A stretch of DNA of 33,211 nt from the NCBI GenBank assembly GCA_002494165.1, contig DLBH01000042.1, positions 1-33,211 of the forward strand. The letters are read 5' to 3'. Source of the DNA: Lachnospiraceae bacterium UBA7026. GTDB taxonomy: Bacteria > Bacillota > Clostridia > Lachnospirales > Lachnospiraceae. The position numbers were made by a program, and so were the translations under genes. Below, one piece after another: positions 8,002 to 16,001 of this stretch. The number at the start of each line of letters is the position of its first letter. The stretch's first letter is position 1. The notes beneath the pieces were generated by a model. It had not been told where the DNA came from and did no database searches. It was given only the letters and a program-made list of their open reading frames with translations.

Positions 8002-8038
8002 TTGTTGCTAAAATAAACATAAAGTATAATTATGTTTA
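8002..8038 (+). promoter_or_regulatory. Promoter with palindromic operator over the -10 element
   Basis: TTGTTG (8002-8007) and TATAAT (8025-8030) are 17 bp apart. A perfect 9-bp inverted repeat, TAAACATAA (8014-8022) and TTATGTTTA (8030-8038), straddles the -10 hexamer with a 7-bp spacer. A repressor bound there would block the promoter. It would drive the 59-aa/GT2/YfhO operon, giving a leader of about 115 nt. Confidence 0.5.
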
Positions 8039-8153
8039 AACTTTGTAGTAATTGTGATAAAAGCGTGAACTGATATAAATTTTAGTAACAACTTTTGATG
8101 ATATCTTATAAACATTTGCCTATTTGAAAGAAAATAAACGAAGGAGGTTCCTT

Positions 8154-8333
8154 ATGGGATCTGTGATTGGACGGTTAGACGGACAGGTAGCAAAAATATT
8201 TTTGGGGAATAATTTAACAAAAAGTACAACAGATTATGATAAGATGCTTCAGGATGAGACTCTCTCTGAGGAAGAAAAGAAGAGAATAGAGAAGAACCAA
8301 CGAAAAAAAGAGGAGGACGACATAATCCTGTGA
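8154..8333 (+). CDS. Small charged protein of unknown function (59 aa)
   Basis: The frame starts at an ATG with AAGGAGG 6 nt upstream, one of the best ribosome binding sites in the window, so it is very likely translated. The first ~25 residues (MGSVIGRLDGQVAKIFLG) are mildly hydrophobic; the rest is a highly charged helix dominated by Lys and Glu (SEEEKKRIEKNQRKKEEDD). There is no clear membrane span and no known family. Its TGA overlaps the GTG start of the glycosyltransferase gene, implying translational coupling. A role with the downstream glycosylation genes, perhaps as a membrane-peripheral partner, is inferred from position only. Confidence 0.65.
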   Translation: MGSVIGRLDGQVAKIFLGNNLTKSTTDYDKMLQDETLSEEEKKRIEKNQRKKEEDDIIL

Positions 8334-9112
8334 GTAATATATTTTCCAGTGATAAAGATAATAAAATAGAACATATGGATCATAAGAATATCTCTGTAGC
8401 CCTGGCCTATTACCAGGGCGGACGGTTCATTAAGGAACAGCTGAACTCTATTTTAAAGCAGCTGGGAGAGAAGGATGAGGTGATCATTTCCGTGGACAGC
8501 GCGGAGGATGGGTCTCTGGGCCTGCTGCGGAGCTACGCCCAGGGAGATTCCCGGATCCATCTGGTCCATGGACCCGGCAAGGGTGTGGTCAAGAATTTTG
8601 AGCATGCCATCAAGCGATGCCGGGGAGAAATCATTTTCCTCTCGGACCAGGATGACATATGGGCTCCGGACAAGGTTGAGAAAGTTATGGAAGCCTTCAG
8701 GAACCCGGAACTGCTCTGCCTGGTACACGATGCCAGGATTGTTAACAGCCAGGGGGACATCTCCGAGGATTATACCATGTTTGACTGGAGGAAGAGTGGT
8801 CCCGGTCTGGTTAAAAACTTTGTGAAAAACAGCTATGTGGGCTGTTGTATGGCCTTCCGCAGGAAGCTGGTCAGGAGAATCTGCCCTATTCCAAAGTCCA
8901 TGTACATGCATGATTACTGGATCGGTATGACGGCGGAGCTGTCAGGTAAGGTTCTTTTTATGCCTGAATGCCTGCTCTATTACCGGAGACATGATGATAA
9001 TATTACTGCCATGAGTCATGGGGACGTTAAATTTATGGTAGAGAAAAGAGCTAATATGATACGTTGCCTGAGGCTGCTCAGGAAAAGAGTGGCAGAGGAG
9101 GAACTGGGATGA
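8330..9112 (+). CDS. Family 2 glycosyltransferase
   Basis: GT-A fold inverting glycosyltransferase that transfers a sugar from a nucleotide-sugar, probably to a cell-surface glycan or lipid carrier. Seen: the N-terminal nucleotide-binding strand with VALAYYQGGRFIKEQLNSIL and IISVDSAEDGS, then the metal-binding D106-Q-D-D109 cluster in FLSDQDDIW, and MHDYWI and YYRRHDDNIT near the C-terminus, typical of rhamnosyl/galactosyl-type GT2 enzymes. It has no membrane helix, so it is not an obvious DPM1/CsbB-type enzyme. The start is a GTG overlapping the upstream stop; an ATG at 8375 is an alternative. It overlaps the YfhO-like gene by 4 nt (ATGA). The sugar and acceptor are unknown. Confidence 0.88.
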   Translation: MSNIFSSDKDNKIEHMDHKNISVALAYYQGGRFIKEQLNSILKQLGEKDEVIISVDSAEDGSLGLLRSYAQGDSRIHLVHGPGKGVVKNFEHAIKRCRGEIIFLSDQDDIWAPDKVEKVMEAFRNPELLCLVHDARIVNSQGDISEDYTMFDWRKSGPGLVKNFVKNSYVGCCMAFRRKLVRRICPIPKSMYMHDYWIGMTAELSGKVLFMPECLLYYRRHDDNITAMSHGDVKFMVEKRANMIRCLRLLRKRVAEEELG

Positions 9113-11757
9113 TACCAATTAATAAGCTGCTTAGCAGAAGCAAGATGATATTGATGTCCTTTGCGGTGCCCCTTTTTATGATGTTGATACTCATGGTCCG
9201 CTTTGGCATCCAGCCCTTTGGCCATAATTCCCTGGTGATTGTGGACGGACTTCACCAGTACATGCCCTTCTTCTCTGTCCTCTATGACAAGATCAAGAGT
9301 GGGGAGACCCTTTTTTACAGTTTCAGGGCCGGACTGGGAATTAATTTCCTGGCACTTTTTGCCTATTATCTGTCCAGTCCCCTGAACCTGCTGATCCTGC
9401 TTTTTCCCAAAACCATGCTCAATGGGGCTGTCAGCCTGATCATCTGTCTGAAGATTGCCCTTTGCGGCCTGACAGCCGGCATCTGTTTTTCCGGCAGAGT
9501 GCGGAAGCAGAGTCTGGCCGTCCCGGCGGCGGCAACGGCCTATGCCCTGTGCAGCTACATGGTGGGATACAGCTGGAATGTGATGTGGCTTGATGCGATC
9601 ATGGCCCTGCCCATAATCATTATGGGGCTGGAAAGACTGGCGGAAAAGGAAGACGGAAGGCTCTACTGCCTGGCCCTTTTCTTTGCCCTGCTGTGTAACT
9701 ATTACATCGGCTTTATGATCTGCATTTTTGTAATAATCTGGTTCTTTACAATCCATTTTAAAAATGTAAAGAACTTTTTCCGGAGCGGGCTGCTTTTCGC
9801 CTGGTATTCCCTCCTGGCCGGAGGTATGGCTGCCATCCTTTTAATACCGGCCTACCTGGGGATCAGGCAGACCGCGGCAGGGGAGCAGCTGGACTTTCCC
9901 AGCCATTCCTTCCTCTCCGGTTTTGAGGACCTGGTGAACAGGCAGTTTGCCTTTTCGACCCCCCTCTCCCATGATAATTTTGACGGGACCGGCAATCTCT
10001 ACGTGGGAGCCTTCGTTGTTCTGGCTGCCTTTTTGTATTTTCTGAACACTAGGATCTCCCTCGGGGATAAGATAAAAAGACTTCTTATACTGGCCCTGTT
10101 TTATATCAGTTTCAGTGAGACCATCCTTAATTTTATCTGGCATGGTTTCCATGACCAGTACGGGATTCCCAACCGGTTTTCCTTCCTGCTGGGCTTTGTT
10201 CTTCTGACCATGTTCCTGGATGTCATGGATCATCCTGAGGGTTTGAGGAACTGGCATATAGGCCTGGCCTGCCTGGCCTCCATCGGCCTCATGGTCTGGG
10301 CCCGGGAGACAGGGACAGACCCGCTGGATGATTCGCTTTATGGCATTATGGGTATGCTGCTGCTCTTTTATGGCATGCTGCTTTTCCTGGGTCTTTTGTC
10401 ACCCAGGAGAAGAATCTGGTACAGGGCAGCTCTGTCACTGACTGTGATTATTGAAATGTGTGCCACATCGGCCGCAGGCTTTGCCTACAATGGCCAGATT
10501 GATATTGATAAATTCTTTTCCGGGACCAAGGATGGCTATAAGGCGGCCAGAGAACTGGATGATGGAAGCTTCTACCGGAGTGAGCTGGCTGCCACCCTCA
10601 TGGTGGATGAGGCTACCTGGTATCCTTTCAGGACTGTAGGCCTCTTCGGCTCCACGGCATCGGCCAGCATGGTTAAGACCATGGACGGCATGGGCTTTTA
10701 CAGCGGCTGCAACGAGTACTTATACCGGGGTGCCACTCCTATGACCAATCTTTTGTTGGGAGTGAGGTATCTTTACTATCATCCGGAGGATACCCTGAAG
10801 ACGGATTTTGATCCTGTCGGTAAATTCGGACAGTTTACGGTCTATGAGAATCCCAATAAAGTTTCTGTGGGATTTATCATAGATAACACCATTCAGCAAT
10901 GGGATACCGCAAATGCCTATCCTTTCCGCGTTCTCAATGAGCTGGGTCTGAATGGTTTTGGCTACCTGGATCTTTTTGCCGATCAGCCGGTGTCCGACCC
11001 TGAGACCAATCTCTGCCAGGTGGAGAGGACTAACGATGGGGAGTACCGTTTTGACCTGGAGGCGGCAGATCCGGACAACATCGTATTTACCCTGGTGGCT
11101 GACCAGGACGCAGAAAGATATTTTATCCATTATGACGGTACCCAGGTAGAGACTGCGCAGATTATGGTTAATGATGAGACTGTCTACAGTGATGATTATG
11201 ATGGAAGGATCATGCCTATTGGGGCGGTGAAAAAGGGGGACCTGATTACTGTCCATATGCAGATGAAGGAAGAGGATATGACCGGCTACATCCGCTTGTC
11301 CGCAGCCTATCTGGACGAGGAAATGTACACCATGTTTGAAGATGAGGTGCAGACAGACAGAGCCTTTCATATAGACAGTTTTACGGAGAGGTCCTTCAAG
11401 GGAAAAGTAAGCGCGGAGATGGGCCAGATGCTCATGTTCTCCATTCCCTATGACAAGGGCTGGAAGGTCCTGGTTGATGGCAGGGAGAAGGAGACTGTGA
11501 GGGTTGGCGATGCCTTCCTGGGAGTGCACCTGCCCGAGGGAGACCATGAGGTTTCCATGACTTACACGCCGGAAGGCTTTGGCCTGGGATGGAAGATTTC
11601 CCTGCTTTGTATCCTCTTGTTTGCCGGTTCATGGTATTTGACCATCCGTGCAAGGAAGGCCAGGGAGAAGCGGCTGGCGGACTTCATTCAGTCTGTAACA
11701 GAGGGCCAGGAGCCCCTTGAGGACAGACAATTAGAGGAGAATGAGGACAGGTTCTGA
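9109..11757 (+). CDS. YfhO-family polytopic membrane protein (GT-C-like glycosyltransferase)
   Basis: An 882-aa membrane protein of the YfhO family (PF09586). The N-terminal ~500 residues hold about a dozen membrane helices. The first extracytoplasmic loop carries the conserved acidic VDGLHQYMPFFSVLYDKI segment, as in GT-C enzymes that use lipid-linked sugars. A large ~330-residue extracytoplasmic domain follows, then a final helix near residue 840 and a charged cytoplasmic tail. Bacillus YfhO is implicated in decorating lipoteichoic acid together with the GT2 enzyme CsbB, so the adjoining GT2 gene makes a matched surface-glycosylation pair plausible. The start is the ATG at 9109, overlapping the GT2 stop. 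The family call is firm; the substrate is inferred. Confidence 0.88.
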   Translation: MIPINKLLSRSKMILMSFAVPLFMMLILMVRFGIQPFGHNSLVIVDGLHQYMPFFSVLYDKIKSGETLFYSFRAGLGINFLALFAYYLSSPLNLLILLFPKTMLNGAVSLIICLKIALCGLTAGICFSGRVRKQSLAVPAAATAYALCSYMVGYSWNVMWLDAIMALPIIIMGLERLAEKEDGRLYCLALFFALLCNYYIGFMICIFVIIWFFTIHFKNVKNFFRSGLLFAWYSLLAGGMAAILLIPAYLGIRQTAAGEQLDFPSHSFLSGFEDLVNRQFAFSTPLSHDNFDGTGNLYVGAFVVLAAFLYFLNTRISLGDKIKRLLILALFYISFSETILNFIWHGFHDQYGIPNRFSFLLGFVLLTMFLDVMDHPEGLRNWHIGLACLASIGLMVWARETGTDPLDDSLYGIMGMLLLFYGMLLFLGLLSPRRRIWYRAALSLTVIIEMCATSAAGFAYNGQIDIDKFFSGTKDGYKAARELDDGSFYRSELAATLMVDEATWYPFRTVGLFGSTASASMVKTMDGMGFYSGCNEYLYRGATPMTNLLLGVRYLYYHPEDTLKTDFDPVGKFGQFTVYENPNKVSVGFIIDNTIQQWDTANAYPFRVLNELGLNGFGYLDLFADQPVSDPETNLCQVERTNDGEYRFDLEAADPDNIVFTLVADQDAERYFIHYDGTQVETAQIMVNDETVYSDDYDGRIMPIGAVKKGDLITVHMQMKEEDMTGYIRLSAAYLDEEMYTMFEDEVQTDRAFHIDSFTERSFKGKVSAEMGQMLMFSIPYDKGWKVLVDGREKETVRVGDAFLGVHLPEGDHEVSMTYTPEGFGLGWKISLLCILLFAGSWYLTIRARKAREKRLADFIQSVTEGQEPLEDRQLEENEDRF

Positions 11758-11789
11758 CAATTCATGTGAAAAGCGGGAAATAGCTGGGA

Positions 11790-11819
11790 TTGTCTTACTA
11801 TGTTCTTTTATGGTAAAAT
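11790..11819 (+). promoter_or_regulatory. Candidate promoter of the DUF1002 gene
   Basis: TTGTCT (11790-11795) and TAAAAT (11814-11819) are separated by 18 bp, 136 nt before the DUF1002 ATG. It gives that gene its own transcript apart from the YfhO operon. Confidence 0.4.
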
Positions 11820-11858
11820 AAACAAGAGATTATCACAGGTCTGGAGGGGAAATAGTCT

Positions 11859-11936
11859 ATGATGATGCAGAACGATTCTCACGGAGAGAAATATGAATTG
11901 AATCGGGAAAGAAATACAAAAGAAAAAAGAATGTAG
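11859..11936 (+). CDS. Possible 25-aa leader peptide
   Basis: Three successive ATG codons begin a 25-codon frame that ends at TAG (11934-11936). GGAGGGG lies about 9 nt upstream, a better ribosome binding site than that of the following gene. The peptide is hydrophilic and Lys/Arg/Glu-rich (ending NTKEKRM), with no family. It ends 18 nt before the DUF1002 start, so its translation could influence that gene. It may be chance. Confidence 0.3.
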   Translation: MMMQNDSHGEKYELNRERNTKEKRM

Positions 11937-11954
11937 AAAGGGTGGTTGAAAGTC

Positions 11955-13391
11955 ATGAATAGAAAAAAATATAGGATCGTGGCCGCATGCATGACCTTGC
12001 TTATGGCCCTGGGTACTGTTCTTCCCGGGTCTGTGGCAAAGGCGGACAGTGAGTCCGTACCTTATCTGGCCTTGGGAGCAGACCTGAGTGCCGGAGAGAG
12101 AGAGACCGTATTTTCTCTCTTGAATGTGGATCCGGCCAATCTGGATGCCTATAATGTTCTTTACGTAACGAATGCGGATGAGCATAATTACCTGGATAAT
12201 TATATCGATTCCTCCATCATCGGCAGCAGGGCCCTGTCCTGCGTGCTGATCCAGAAAAGGACGGAAGGATACGGGCTGCAGGTGACAACCCATAATATCA
12301 CCTACTGCACCCCGTCCATGTATGTGAATGCCCTCTCCACCGCCGGAATTACCGATTCCAGGGTTGTGGTCGCCGGACCATTCCCCATTTCAGGAACGGC
12401 GGCTCTGGTCGGTGCCATGAAAGCCTACGAGGATATGACCGGTGAAGAGATTTCCGAAGAGTTCCAGGATACGGCCATGAATGAACTGGTAGTAGAAGGG
12501 GCGATTGGGGAGTCCTTCGGTGATGATTATGAGGATAGCCGGGAGATCGAGGAGTTTATCCTTGACCTGAAGATTGAGGTTTCCGAGAGGGAATTTGACG
12601 AGGCGACGGAAAGAGCAGAGCTGGAGGCACTGATCAGGGAGAGAGCGACCCAGAGAAATCTTGAGCTCTCAGAAGAGATTCTCAACCAGTTGATTGACCT
12701 TATGGTTAAAATTAATGACCTGAATCTGGATACAAGCCAGATTCAGCAGCAGACAGAAACCATTACAGAACCCGCGGCTTCCACAGAGGCGGCAGGCCAG
12801 GGCCAGGCAGCGTCCACAGAGGAGGCAGGCCAGGATCAGGCAGCGTCCACAGAGGAGGCAGGCCAGGACCAGGCAGCGTCCACAGAGGCGGCAGCCAAGC
12901 CTCAGACGGCATCTACGGAGGCAGCTCCAGGGGCGTCGAACGAGGACCAGATCATCAGTCAGGGCCAGGAACAGATTGAAGCATTTAACAGCTTTTTCCA
13001 GGACGAGGACAAGACACTGGGTCTGACAGCGGCCATCCAGGATGATATCAGCCAGCTGAAGGAAGCCGGTGAAGAGGTCACAGAGGACCAGAAAAAGGAG
13101 ATTATCGTAAGAGAGTTTGTCAATTATGGTATTATCCCGGCAGAGGAAGCTGAGGGAGATCTGTCTGCCTATGACGGCCAGGTGAATAATACCCTCCTGA
13201 TTATTGATAATATCGATTTGTTCGGTCTTGATTTGGAAGGCTACAGGGAGCGGATGGCAAAGACCCAGGAATCCACAGAAGTCCCTGGGGAATCCACAGA
13301 GGCAGCGGGTGAAGAAACCGGAGCTACAGAGACAGCCAGTCCTGATGAGACAGTAGAGAATTCTGCAGAGGGCGGGACTGGCCAGGAATAA
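11955..13391 (+). CDS. Secreted DUF1002 (YpuA-like) protein
   Basis: Exported protein of the DUF1002 family (PF06207; Bacillus YpuA is a member); no biochemical role is established. Seen: a classic signal peptide (RKKYR, hydrophobic core, cleavage probably after VAKA, before DSESV). The conserved N-terminal domain follows (ALGADLSAGER, YLDNYIDSSIIGSRALSCVLI). A Thr/Ser/Glu/Ala/Gln-rich low-complexity segment with 11-residue repeats comes next (12774-12926), then a second helical DUF1002-like part and an acidic Thr/Glu-rich tail. No sortase or lipobox signal is visible. The ATG at 11955 is preferred because AAAGGGTGG lies 9 nt upstream; a TTG at 11946 would leave no spacing. It has its own candidate promoter and a terminator, so it is monocistronic. 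Confidence 0.88.
   Translation: MNRKKYRIVAACMTLLMALGTVLPGSVAKADSESVPYLALGADLSAGERETVFSLLNVDPANLDAYNVLYVTNADEHNYLDNYIDSSIIGSRALSCVLIQKRTEGYGLQVTTHNITYCTPSMYVNALSTAGITDSRVVVAGPFPISGTAALVGAMKAYEDMTGEEISEEFQDTAMNELVVEGAIGESFGDDYEDSREIEEFILDLKIEVSEREFDEATERAELEALIRERATQRNLELSEEILNQLIDLMVKINDLNLDTSQIQQQTETITEPAASTEAAGQGQAASTEEAGQDQAASTEEAGQDQAASTEAAAKPQTASTEAAPGASNEDQIISQGQEQIEAFNSFFQDEDKTLGLTAAIQDDISQLKEAGEEVTEDQKKEIIVREFVNYGIIPAEEAEGDLSAYDGQVNNTLLIIDNIDLFGLDLEGYRERMAKTQESTEVPGESTEAAGEETGATETASPDETVENSAEGGTGQE
12774..12926 (+). repeat. 33-bp in-frame tandem repeat in the DUF1002 gene
   Basis: Four full 33-bp units (12774, 12807, 12840, 12873) and a partial fifth encode an 11-residue unit close to AASTEEAGQDQ. 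Units two and three differ at one base. It makes a flexible extracellular linker between the two ordered parts and is prone to copy-number change. Confidence 0.9.
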
Positions 13392-13437
13392 TCCCGGTGA
13401 CCCGTCAGATAATATTTATTAATTACCATGGCAGCTT

Positions 13438-13500
13438 AAGCCTGTAGTTGTGCTGATCTACTTTAAGGTATAGGATCATCATAATTACAGGCTTTTCCTT
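13438..13500 (+). terminator. Rho-independent terminator after the DUF1002 gene
   Basis: AAGCCTGTAGTT (13438-13449) pairs with AATTACAGGCTT (13483-13494) with one G-U pair. The loop contains a smaller TGATC/GATCA stem, and TTCCTT follows. The total is a long stem-loop starting 47 nt after the stop. Confidence 0.65.
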
Positions 13501-13548
13501 TAGGACAGAGGAAATGTACGGGGAAAGTAAAATTAGAAATCACAGGGC

Positions 13549-13602
13549 TTTACACAGTCTTTACCAAATAACAGGTTTCTGTTTACATGACCGTGCTATA
13601 GT
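13549..13602 (+). promoter_or_regulatory. Pho-box-like promoter of the two-component system
   Basis: Hexamers begin exactly every 11 bp: TTTACA (13549), TTTACC (13560), ACAGGT (13571, diverged) and TTTACA (13582). A -10-like TATAGT (13597-13602) follows 9 nt after the last one, with no good -35, as at activator-dependent promoters. This matches the known Bacillus PhoP site pattern and the array before the Na/Pi cotransporter. It suggests positive autoregulation by the downstream regulator. The rest of the 350-bp gap holds only the terminator and an untranslated leader. Confidence 0.6.
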
Positions 13603-13741
13603 CAAAGCCAGAGGACTATATTCCAGCTTCAAAATCAGCGGCAAAGAGGTTGTTTGACATTTCCAGAGCCGGGGTGAAGCCGCCGTGAAGGCCGGGCCCG
13701 TCTTATAAATAAGTGGAAATAATCTGGAGGGGGATACTTAG

Positions 13742-14425
13742 ATGGCAAATATATATATTGTAGAAGATGACAGCAGTATTCTGGAGATTGAGACTATTGC
13801 CTTAAAGAGCAGCGGCCATGAGATCCGGGGTTTTGACAATGGCGGTGATTTCATGAAAGCAGTGGCAGACCAGGCTCCGGATCTGGTGATTCTTGATATC
13901 ATGCTGCCAGATATGGATGGCTTTGATATTCTGAGAAATCTGAGAAATAATAAGGCGACAAAAAGACTTCCGGTGATTATGGTCACAGCCAAGACTGCGG
14001 AGATAGATCTGGTCCGGGGACTGGACTCCGGGGCAGATGACTATATGAAAAAACCATTTTCCGTCATAGAACTGATTACCCGGGTAAAAGCTCTCTTACG
14101 AAGGGCAGAACCGGTGGATGAAAGTATCTTTACCGTGGCTGATATCGTGCTTGATGATGTACGCCACCGGGTGACTGTGGCCGGGGAACCGGTTCCCATG
14201 ACCTTCAAGGAATTCGAACTATTGAAATATCTCATGCGCAACCCTAATATTGTCCTCTCCAGGGAAAAAATAATGAGCCATGTATGGGAGATGGATTTTG
14301 AAGGGGAATCCAGGACTGTGGATATGCACATCAAGTTTATCCGGAAAAAACTGGGTGCCGCGGGCAAGCATATCCGGACTGTCCGCAATGTGGGCTATGT
14401 AATTGATGAGGAGCCAGAGGCCTGA
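13742..14425 (+). CDS. OmpR/PhoB-family response regulator, PhoP-like
   Basis: Transcription factor activated by phosphorylation from its partner kinase. The receiver domain (about 1-120) has the acidic pair D9/D10, the phospho-acceptor D52 in LVILDIMLPDMDG, the switch Thr in MVTAKT and the conserved Lys in YMKKPF. The C-terminal winged-helix domain (about 130-225) has FKEFELLKYLMRNPNIVLSR, the recognition helix SRTVDMHIKFIRKKL, and IRTVRNVGYVI. At 227 aa it is the normal length. The ATG has GGAGGGGG upstream. It is followed after 3 nt by the kinase gene. The 11-bp hexamer array in its promoter and before a phosphate transporter points to a phosphate-starvation regulator; other OmpR-class roles are possible. 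Confidence 0.93.
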   Translation: MANIYIVEDDSSILEIETIALKSSGHEIRGFDNGGDFMKAVADQAPDLVILDIMLPDMDGFDILRNLRNNKATKRLPVIMVTAKTAEIDLVRGLDSGADDYMKKPFSVIELITRVKALLRRAEPVDESIFTVADIVLDDVRHRVTVAGEPVPMTFKEFELLKYLMRNPNIVLSREKIMSHVWEMDFEGESRTVDMHIKFIRKKLGAAGKHIRTVRNVGYVIDEEPEA

Positions 14426-14428
14426 TTT

Positions 14429-15742
14429 ATGAAAAGTGTTATTAATATCCGTTTAATAGCCATAGCAGTTACTGCGGTCCTGATTACCATGATCGTCATG
14501 ACTTATGAATTCTATGACGTCTATCAGCAGCAGGTCCAAAACGATCTCAAAAGTGATGCCGAGATTTTGGAAAGAACGATTGTGAAGGGCTATGAGAAGG
14601 CTGAGCTGTCCAGAATCCATGCCAGGACCCTCCGGGTTACCTGGGTTGGGGAAGATGGCCAGGTTCTCTTTGACAATGATGTGGATGCAGGGAAGATGGC
14701 CAACCACCTGGAGCGGCCGGAGATTGCAGACGCCCTCCGCTTCGGGGAGGGGGAGTCTGCCCGACGGTCGGAAACGCTCAAGAGGAACACTTATTATTAT
14801 GCGGTCAGAATGGATGACGGCACGGTACTCAGGGTGGCCAGGGAGGCCGACAGCATCTACAGTTTTTTAAGCAATGCATTTCCTGTTTTGATAGCCATCC
14901 TGGTACTCATGATTATTTTCTGCGTGGTCATCGCTAATTTTATGACCAGGAGTATTATCCGGCCCATCGAAAAGCTGGCGGCTAATCTGGATACGGCAGC
15001 GCCGGATTACACCTACAAGGAGCTGGTTCCTATTATCGATACAATCCGGGAGCAGCATGAGGATATCCTCAGAGCCTCCATCATGCGCAGAGACTTTACG
15101 GCCAACATTTCCCATGAGCTGAAGACTCCCCTCACAGCCATCTCCGGCTATGCGGACCTGATGGAAAACGGCCTGGTGGAGGAGTCCCAGATGCGGGAGT
15201 TTGCGGAAAAGATCAACAAGAACTCCAACCAGCTGTTATCCCTGATTGAGGATGTGCTGCGCCTGTCCCAGCTGGATGCGACAGACCAGCTTCCGGTCAT
15301 GGAGTATTTCGACCTGCTGGCAGAGGCAGACCAGTGCGTAGATGGAATCCGGGATTATGCCCAGCAGAATAATGTGTCCATCAGCTGTTCCGGCCAGTAT
15401 ACCATGATCCATGGAAACCGGAACATGATTGGGGAGTTGATCAATAATCTTTGTGTCAATGCCATACGTTACAATAAAAAGAATGGCCAGGTGACCGTCC
15501 GGGTCGAGACCATTTCCAACCATCCGGTCCTGACGGTGGAGGATACGGGGATCGGAATAGCCGTCGAGGACCAGTCCAGGATCTTTGAGCGTTTTTACCG
15601 GGTGGACAAAAGCCGGTCCAAAAAGGGTGGGGGTACGGGCCTGGGCCTGGCTATAGTAAAGCATATCACAGACCTTCATGATGCCTCACTGGTCCTGACC
15701 AGCCAGCTGGGGGAAGGAACCACGATCCAGGTATTCTTCTGA
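14429..15742 (+). CDS. Sensor histidine kinase, PhoR-like
   Basis: Membrane sensor kinase of the neighbouring regulator. Helix 1 spans about residues 6-26. An extracytoplasmic sensor domain of about 120 residues follows (VTWVGEDGQVLFDN, NHLERPEI), then helix 2 (about 152-173) and a short HAMP-like linker. HisKA carries the phospho-accepting H229 in FTANISHELKTPLTAISGY. HATPase_c has the N box (ELINNLCVNAIRYN), G1 (EDTGIGI), F box (IFERFYRVDKSRSKK) and G2 (GGTGLGLAIVKH). At 437 aa it is complete, without a PAS domain. The start is 3 nt after the regulator's stop with only a weak ribosome binding site, so translation is probably coupled. The broken kinase at 1.9-2.4 kb is its close relative. 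Terminator follows. Confidence 0.93.
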   Translation: MKSVINIRLIAIAVTAVLITMIVMTYEFYDVYQQQVQNDLKSDAEILERTIVKGYEKAELSRIHARTLRVTWVGEDGQVLFDNDVDAGKMANHLERPEIADALRFGEGESARRSETLKRNTYYYAVRMDDGTVLRVAREADSIYSFLSNAFPVLIAILVLMIIFCVVIANFMTRSIIRPIEKLAANLDTAAPDYTYKELVPIIDTIREQHEDILRASIMRRDFTANISHELKTPLTAISGYADLMENGLVEESQMREFAEKINKNSNQLLSLIEDVLRLSQLDATDQLPVMEYFDLLAEADQCVDGIRDYAQQNNVSISCSGQYTMIHGNRNMIGELINNLCVNAIRYNKKNGQVTVRVETISNHPVLTVEDTGIGIAVEDQSRIFERFYRVDKSRSKKGGGTGLGLAIVKHITDLHDASLVLTSQLGEGTTIQVFF

Positions 15743-15798
15743 TGAGTACTCGTATTCCTGATTCTTTTTTTTGATTTTAACTTGGTTTTAATATAAGG

Positions 15799-15849
15799 AA
15801 ACTCTCAGGCAGACAAGGCAGCTAAGCCGGTCTGTCCGGGAGTTTTTTT
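15799..15849 (+). terminator. Rho-independent terminator of the two-component operon
   Basis: AACTCTCAGGCAGAC pairs with GTCTGTCCGGGAGTT with a few wobble or mismatched positions and is followed by TTTTTTT. It lies about 55 nt after the kinase stop codon. Confidence 0.85.
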
Positions 15850-15888
15850 ATGTTTGGGAAAGGGACCGGTTTTTTATGTATTAAAAAG

Positions 15889-16001
15889 ACTTAGGGGGAT
15901 GCAAAGTTACGCCATTGGCACCAGGTCACTAGTGTACTGGTGTTACCTCCTTCGGTGTGAGAGTCCTAAGAAGACTATTCCCCGGCTGGGGAGTGGGCAT
16001 A
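15889..16001 (+). ncRNA. Candidate structured RNA between the two-component operon and the Tad locus
   Basis: CTTAGGG (15890-15896) can pair with TCCTAAG (15964-15970), enclosing a stem-loop CACCAG/CTGGTG (15919-15924 with 15937-15942; its loop contains the palindrome CACTAGTG) and a smaller CTTCGG turn. A second stem, TCCCC-GGCT-GGGGA, follows at 15979-15992. The compact GC-rich block contrasts with the A-rich, probably unstructured leader (16020-16150) after it. The text GATGCAAAGTTACG faintly recalls the GACGCAAAGC segment of c-di-GMP-I riboswitches, but the other conserved parts of that class are missing. I cannot assign a class; a degenerate group II intron piece is another possibility. 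It may be the 5' leader of the Tad transcript. Confidence 0.35.

Noticed and set aside
9109..11757. O-antigen polymerase or flippase
   Set aside because: The first-loop VDGLHQYMPF text and the large C-terminal outer domain fit YfhO better.
15889..15915. c-di-GMP-I riboswitch
   Set aside because: Only GATGCAAAGTTACG is similar; the AAACC segment, GAAA tetraloop and its receptor are not present.
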